Assembly (NCBI GenBank): GCA_903839795.1 | Contig: CAIMDR010000087.1 | Span: 1 to 6,456 of the forward strand | Reading direction: 5' to 3' | Source of the DNA: an uncultured Methylococcaceae bacterium | GTDB lineage: Bacteria > Pseudomonadota > Gammaproteobacteria > Methylococcales > Methylomonadaceae | DNA: 6,456 nucleotides | Shown here: positions 5,045-6,456 of the stretch, one piece after another | Layout of the letters: every line of letters begins with the position of its first letter | How positions within the stretch are numbered: the first letter of the stretch is position 1 | Made by a program: the position numbers and the translations under genes | Notes under the pieces: generated by a model | What the model was told of the DNA's origin: nothing | The model's database searches: none | What the model saw: the letters and a program-made list of their open reading frames with translations, nothing else

Positions 5045-6346
5045 TTAAACGCGATCAAAATAAGTTGGCATGCTTAAGATGATTTCAGCACCGCCTTGGG
5101 CGTTGTTGCCCAAGGTTAATTCAGCTTCGTGCAATTGCGCGATGCGTTGCACAATAATCAATCCCAAGCCGTTGCCATGCAATGGTTGCTCGGTAAGGTC
5201 AGAAAATAAATGGCGTTTATGCATTTTAATTGGTAGACCGGAGCCTTGATCAAAGACGCATAAATCCATTTTACTGCCATTATTTCGGGCGCTAAGGGTA
5301 ATCACACCGCCACCATGCTTAACGCTATTATCAATCAGGTTATACAAAAGCCGCTGCAAGGCCATAGGTTTGTAGCGTACCGGCAGCAAATTGTTGCCAT
5401 TCAGTAAAGTCAGATTAACATGGGCGCGTTGATATTTTTCTTGGGTATCCAATAAAATTGATTTGATGCTGCCAAATTCCCAAGGTTCGGTTGATTCGAT
5501 ATTAAACCGCGCTACCTCAATAATACTGTACAAGATGGCGTCTATTTCCTGGATATCTTCCTTCATACCCTCGCTTAGATCGCTACTTTCATCCGTTATC
5601 ATTTCAGTAGCCAGACGAATGCGGGTCAACGGTGTACGTAAGTCATGGGATATACCCGCCAACAAAAATTCCTGCGCCTTAATCATGTGATCAAGATTGG
5701 CTTTCATCTCGTTTAAAGCCCGTCCCACGGCACGGACTTCTTCAGGTCCACGCGGATTAATATCCACACTGTTTATATTTTTACCTATAGATTTAGCGGC
5801 CTCAGCCAGGTCATGTAAGGGGCGATTGAGGTGACGCACAGCAAAATAAGCGATGAGCATCAACACACTGAAGGTTAAAAAGAAAATTGCTCCTGCCGTT
5901 CTGGTTAACATACCCATAAGGTTAAACGGAATACTTAATGAAAATAGGGGGGGCTTCGTATGCACCAACCATAACGTTCGTTCAGGTTGTTCCTGATAGC
6001 GAAGTATCAGGTCATTATTATTTTTGCTCAGGGTGTCTTTCCAACTATTTATAAAACCTATGTAAGAAGGTGTATCCTCCAGGCTGTTGTCAATGTTGTC
6101 TTTGAGTATCATCCCTGTGTGTTGGTATAGTCGTTCCGCTATCTGCTGTTTAGACTCATCATTGCTTCGCACCAGCACATCCTCGGCAAAGACGGCTATT
6201 GACTCACTTAAATTGGCGAACTTGCTGGCTGCTGGAGATGCAACAAAAACGATAAGGATTGTGCGTATGATAACGGCGTTAAGCAACATAAACAGAATAA
6301 TCAGCAGGAGCGTGCGCCCCAGCAGTGTTTTCGGAAAAAACTTCAT
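5045..6346 (-). CDS. EnvZ-type sensor histidine kinase (copy 2)
   Basis: A 433-residue paralogue of the plus-strand kinase, transcribed towards it. The same order is seen: TM1 about 9-36, periplasmic sensor, TM2 about 147-169, HAMP, and DHp with His234 and Thr238. The N box has Asn336/Asn340, the G1 box is DQGSGL from 366, and the F and G2 boxes (HGNGLGL, 390-396) follow. All catalytic motifs are intact. By hand alignment it is about 60% identical to copy 1 overall: about 90% from RGPEE to QEID (HAMP end and DHp) but about 37% in the first 60 sensor residues. Its ATG overlaps the stop of its own regulator by ATGA. The sensor difference suggests a different or shifted input feeding a nearly identical signalling core. 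Confidence 0.95.
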   Translation of the reverse strand: MKFFPKTLLGRTLLLIILFMLLNAVIIRTILIVFVASPAASKFANLSESIAVFAEDVLVRSNDESKQQIAERLYQHTGMILKDNIDNSLEDTPSYIGFINSWKDTLSKNNNDLILRYQEQPERTLWLVHTKPPLFSLSIPFNLMGMLTRTAGAIFFLTFSVLMLIAYFAVRHLNRPLHDLAEAAKSIGKNINSVDINPRGPEEVRAVGRALNEMKANLDHMIKAQEFLLAGISHDLRTPLTRIRLATEMITDESSDLSEGMKEDIQEIDAILYSIIEVARFNIESTEPWEFGSIKSILLDTQEKYQRAHVNLTLLNGNNLLPVRYKPMALQRLLYNLIDNSVKHGGGVITLSARNNGSKMDLCVFDQGSGLPIKMHKRHLFSDLTEQPLHGNGLGLIIVQRIAQLHEAELTLGNNAQGGAEIILSMPTYFDRV

Positions 6347-6456
6347 TCCGAATCCGCGTTAAAGACCAGCATATAACCTAGATGACGAACCGTTTGCAGA
6401 TAAGAGGGTTTTGCTGGATCATTTTCAAGCAAGCGGCGTAAGCGAGATATTTGAAT
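6343..6456 (-). CDS. OmpR-family response regulator (copy 2), C-terminal 37 residues, runs off the window
   Basis: The minus strand from the window edge reads IQISRLRRLLENDPAKP, then YLQTVRHLGYMLVF and NADSE before TGA. This is the end of the recognition helix and the wing of an OmpR-type winged helix. It lines up with the end of copy 1, including the shared YLQT and the FN near the terminus. Copy 2 keeps Arg-Arg in SRLRR where copy 1 has Arg-His, and Ser where copy 1 has Cys221, so it is closer to canonical OmpR in this piece. The rest of the gene, including the receiver and promoter, lies beyond position 6456. Confidence 0.92.
   Translation of the reverse strand: MQISRLRRLLENDPAKPSYLQTVRHLGYMLVFNADSE

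Noticed and set aside
1..6456. CRISPR array, tRNA, rRNA or riboswitch
   Set aside because: No regularly spaced repeats, cloverleaf-like segments or conserved RNA motifs were seen on either strand.

Overview
The window looks like chromosomal DNA of a gammaproteobacterium. The OmpR/EnvZ-type proteins are close to the enterobacterial ones: 'LMLPGEDGLSICRRL'-like receiver sequence, and 'AGISHDLRTPLTRIRLATEM' in both kinases. Coding DNA is of moderate GC content and the intergenic DNA is AT-rich. An affiliation with environmental gammaproteobacteria such as methanotrophs is only a guess.

Left part (1-1534, minus strand): remains of a tripartite RND efflux operon. A complete lipoprotein periplasmic adaptor gene (1534 down to 332) is followed 4 bp later by the start of an HAE1/AcrB-type permease gene. 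Permease homology stops abruptly after about 77 codons, near position 97, and the frame ends at position 79. Sequence 1-96 is unrelated to permease and may be the edge of a mobile or rearranged segment. The adaptor promoter region carries an operator-like palindrome (1571-1595) whose spacer contains a -10-like hexamer.

Middle part (1596-2768): two AT-rich, mostly non-coding stretches flank a small minus-strand gene (2219-2001). It encodes a 72-residue protein with two CxxC pairs (zinc-ribbon-like) and a C-terminal membrane segment. A plus-strand hairpin with a T-run at 1921-1942 looks like a terminator with no obvious gene in front of it. Tandem 10-bp direct repeats (2662-2681) lie just upstream of a promoter with a weak -35, in front of the response regulator gene, as expected for an OmpR-type binding site.

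Right part (2769-6456): two related OmpR/EnvZ-type two-component systems lie tail to tail. Copy 1 (plus strand) is complete: regulator 2769-3491 and kinase 3488-4783. Copy 2 (minus strand) has a complete kinase (6346-5045) and only the last 37 codons of its regulator (6456-6343), which runs off the window. In both copies regulator and kinase overlap by the same ATGA. The kinases are about 60% identical overall by hand alignment. Identity is about 90% over the linker and DHp region (with nucleotide blocks of 29-39 bases fully identical) but only about 37% in the first half of the periplasmic sensor. This suggests an inverted duplication followed by sensor divergence and gene conversion or strong constraint in the signalling core. 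The copy-1 regulator keeps its phosphorylation residues but has ten cysteines and has lost arginines expected at the receiver dimer face and in the DNA-binding domain.
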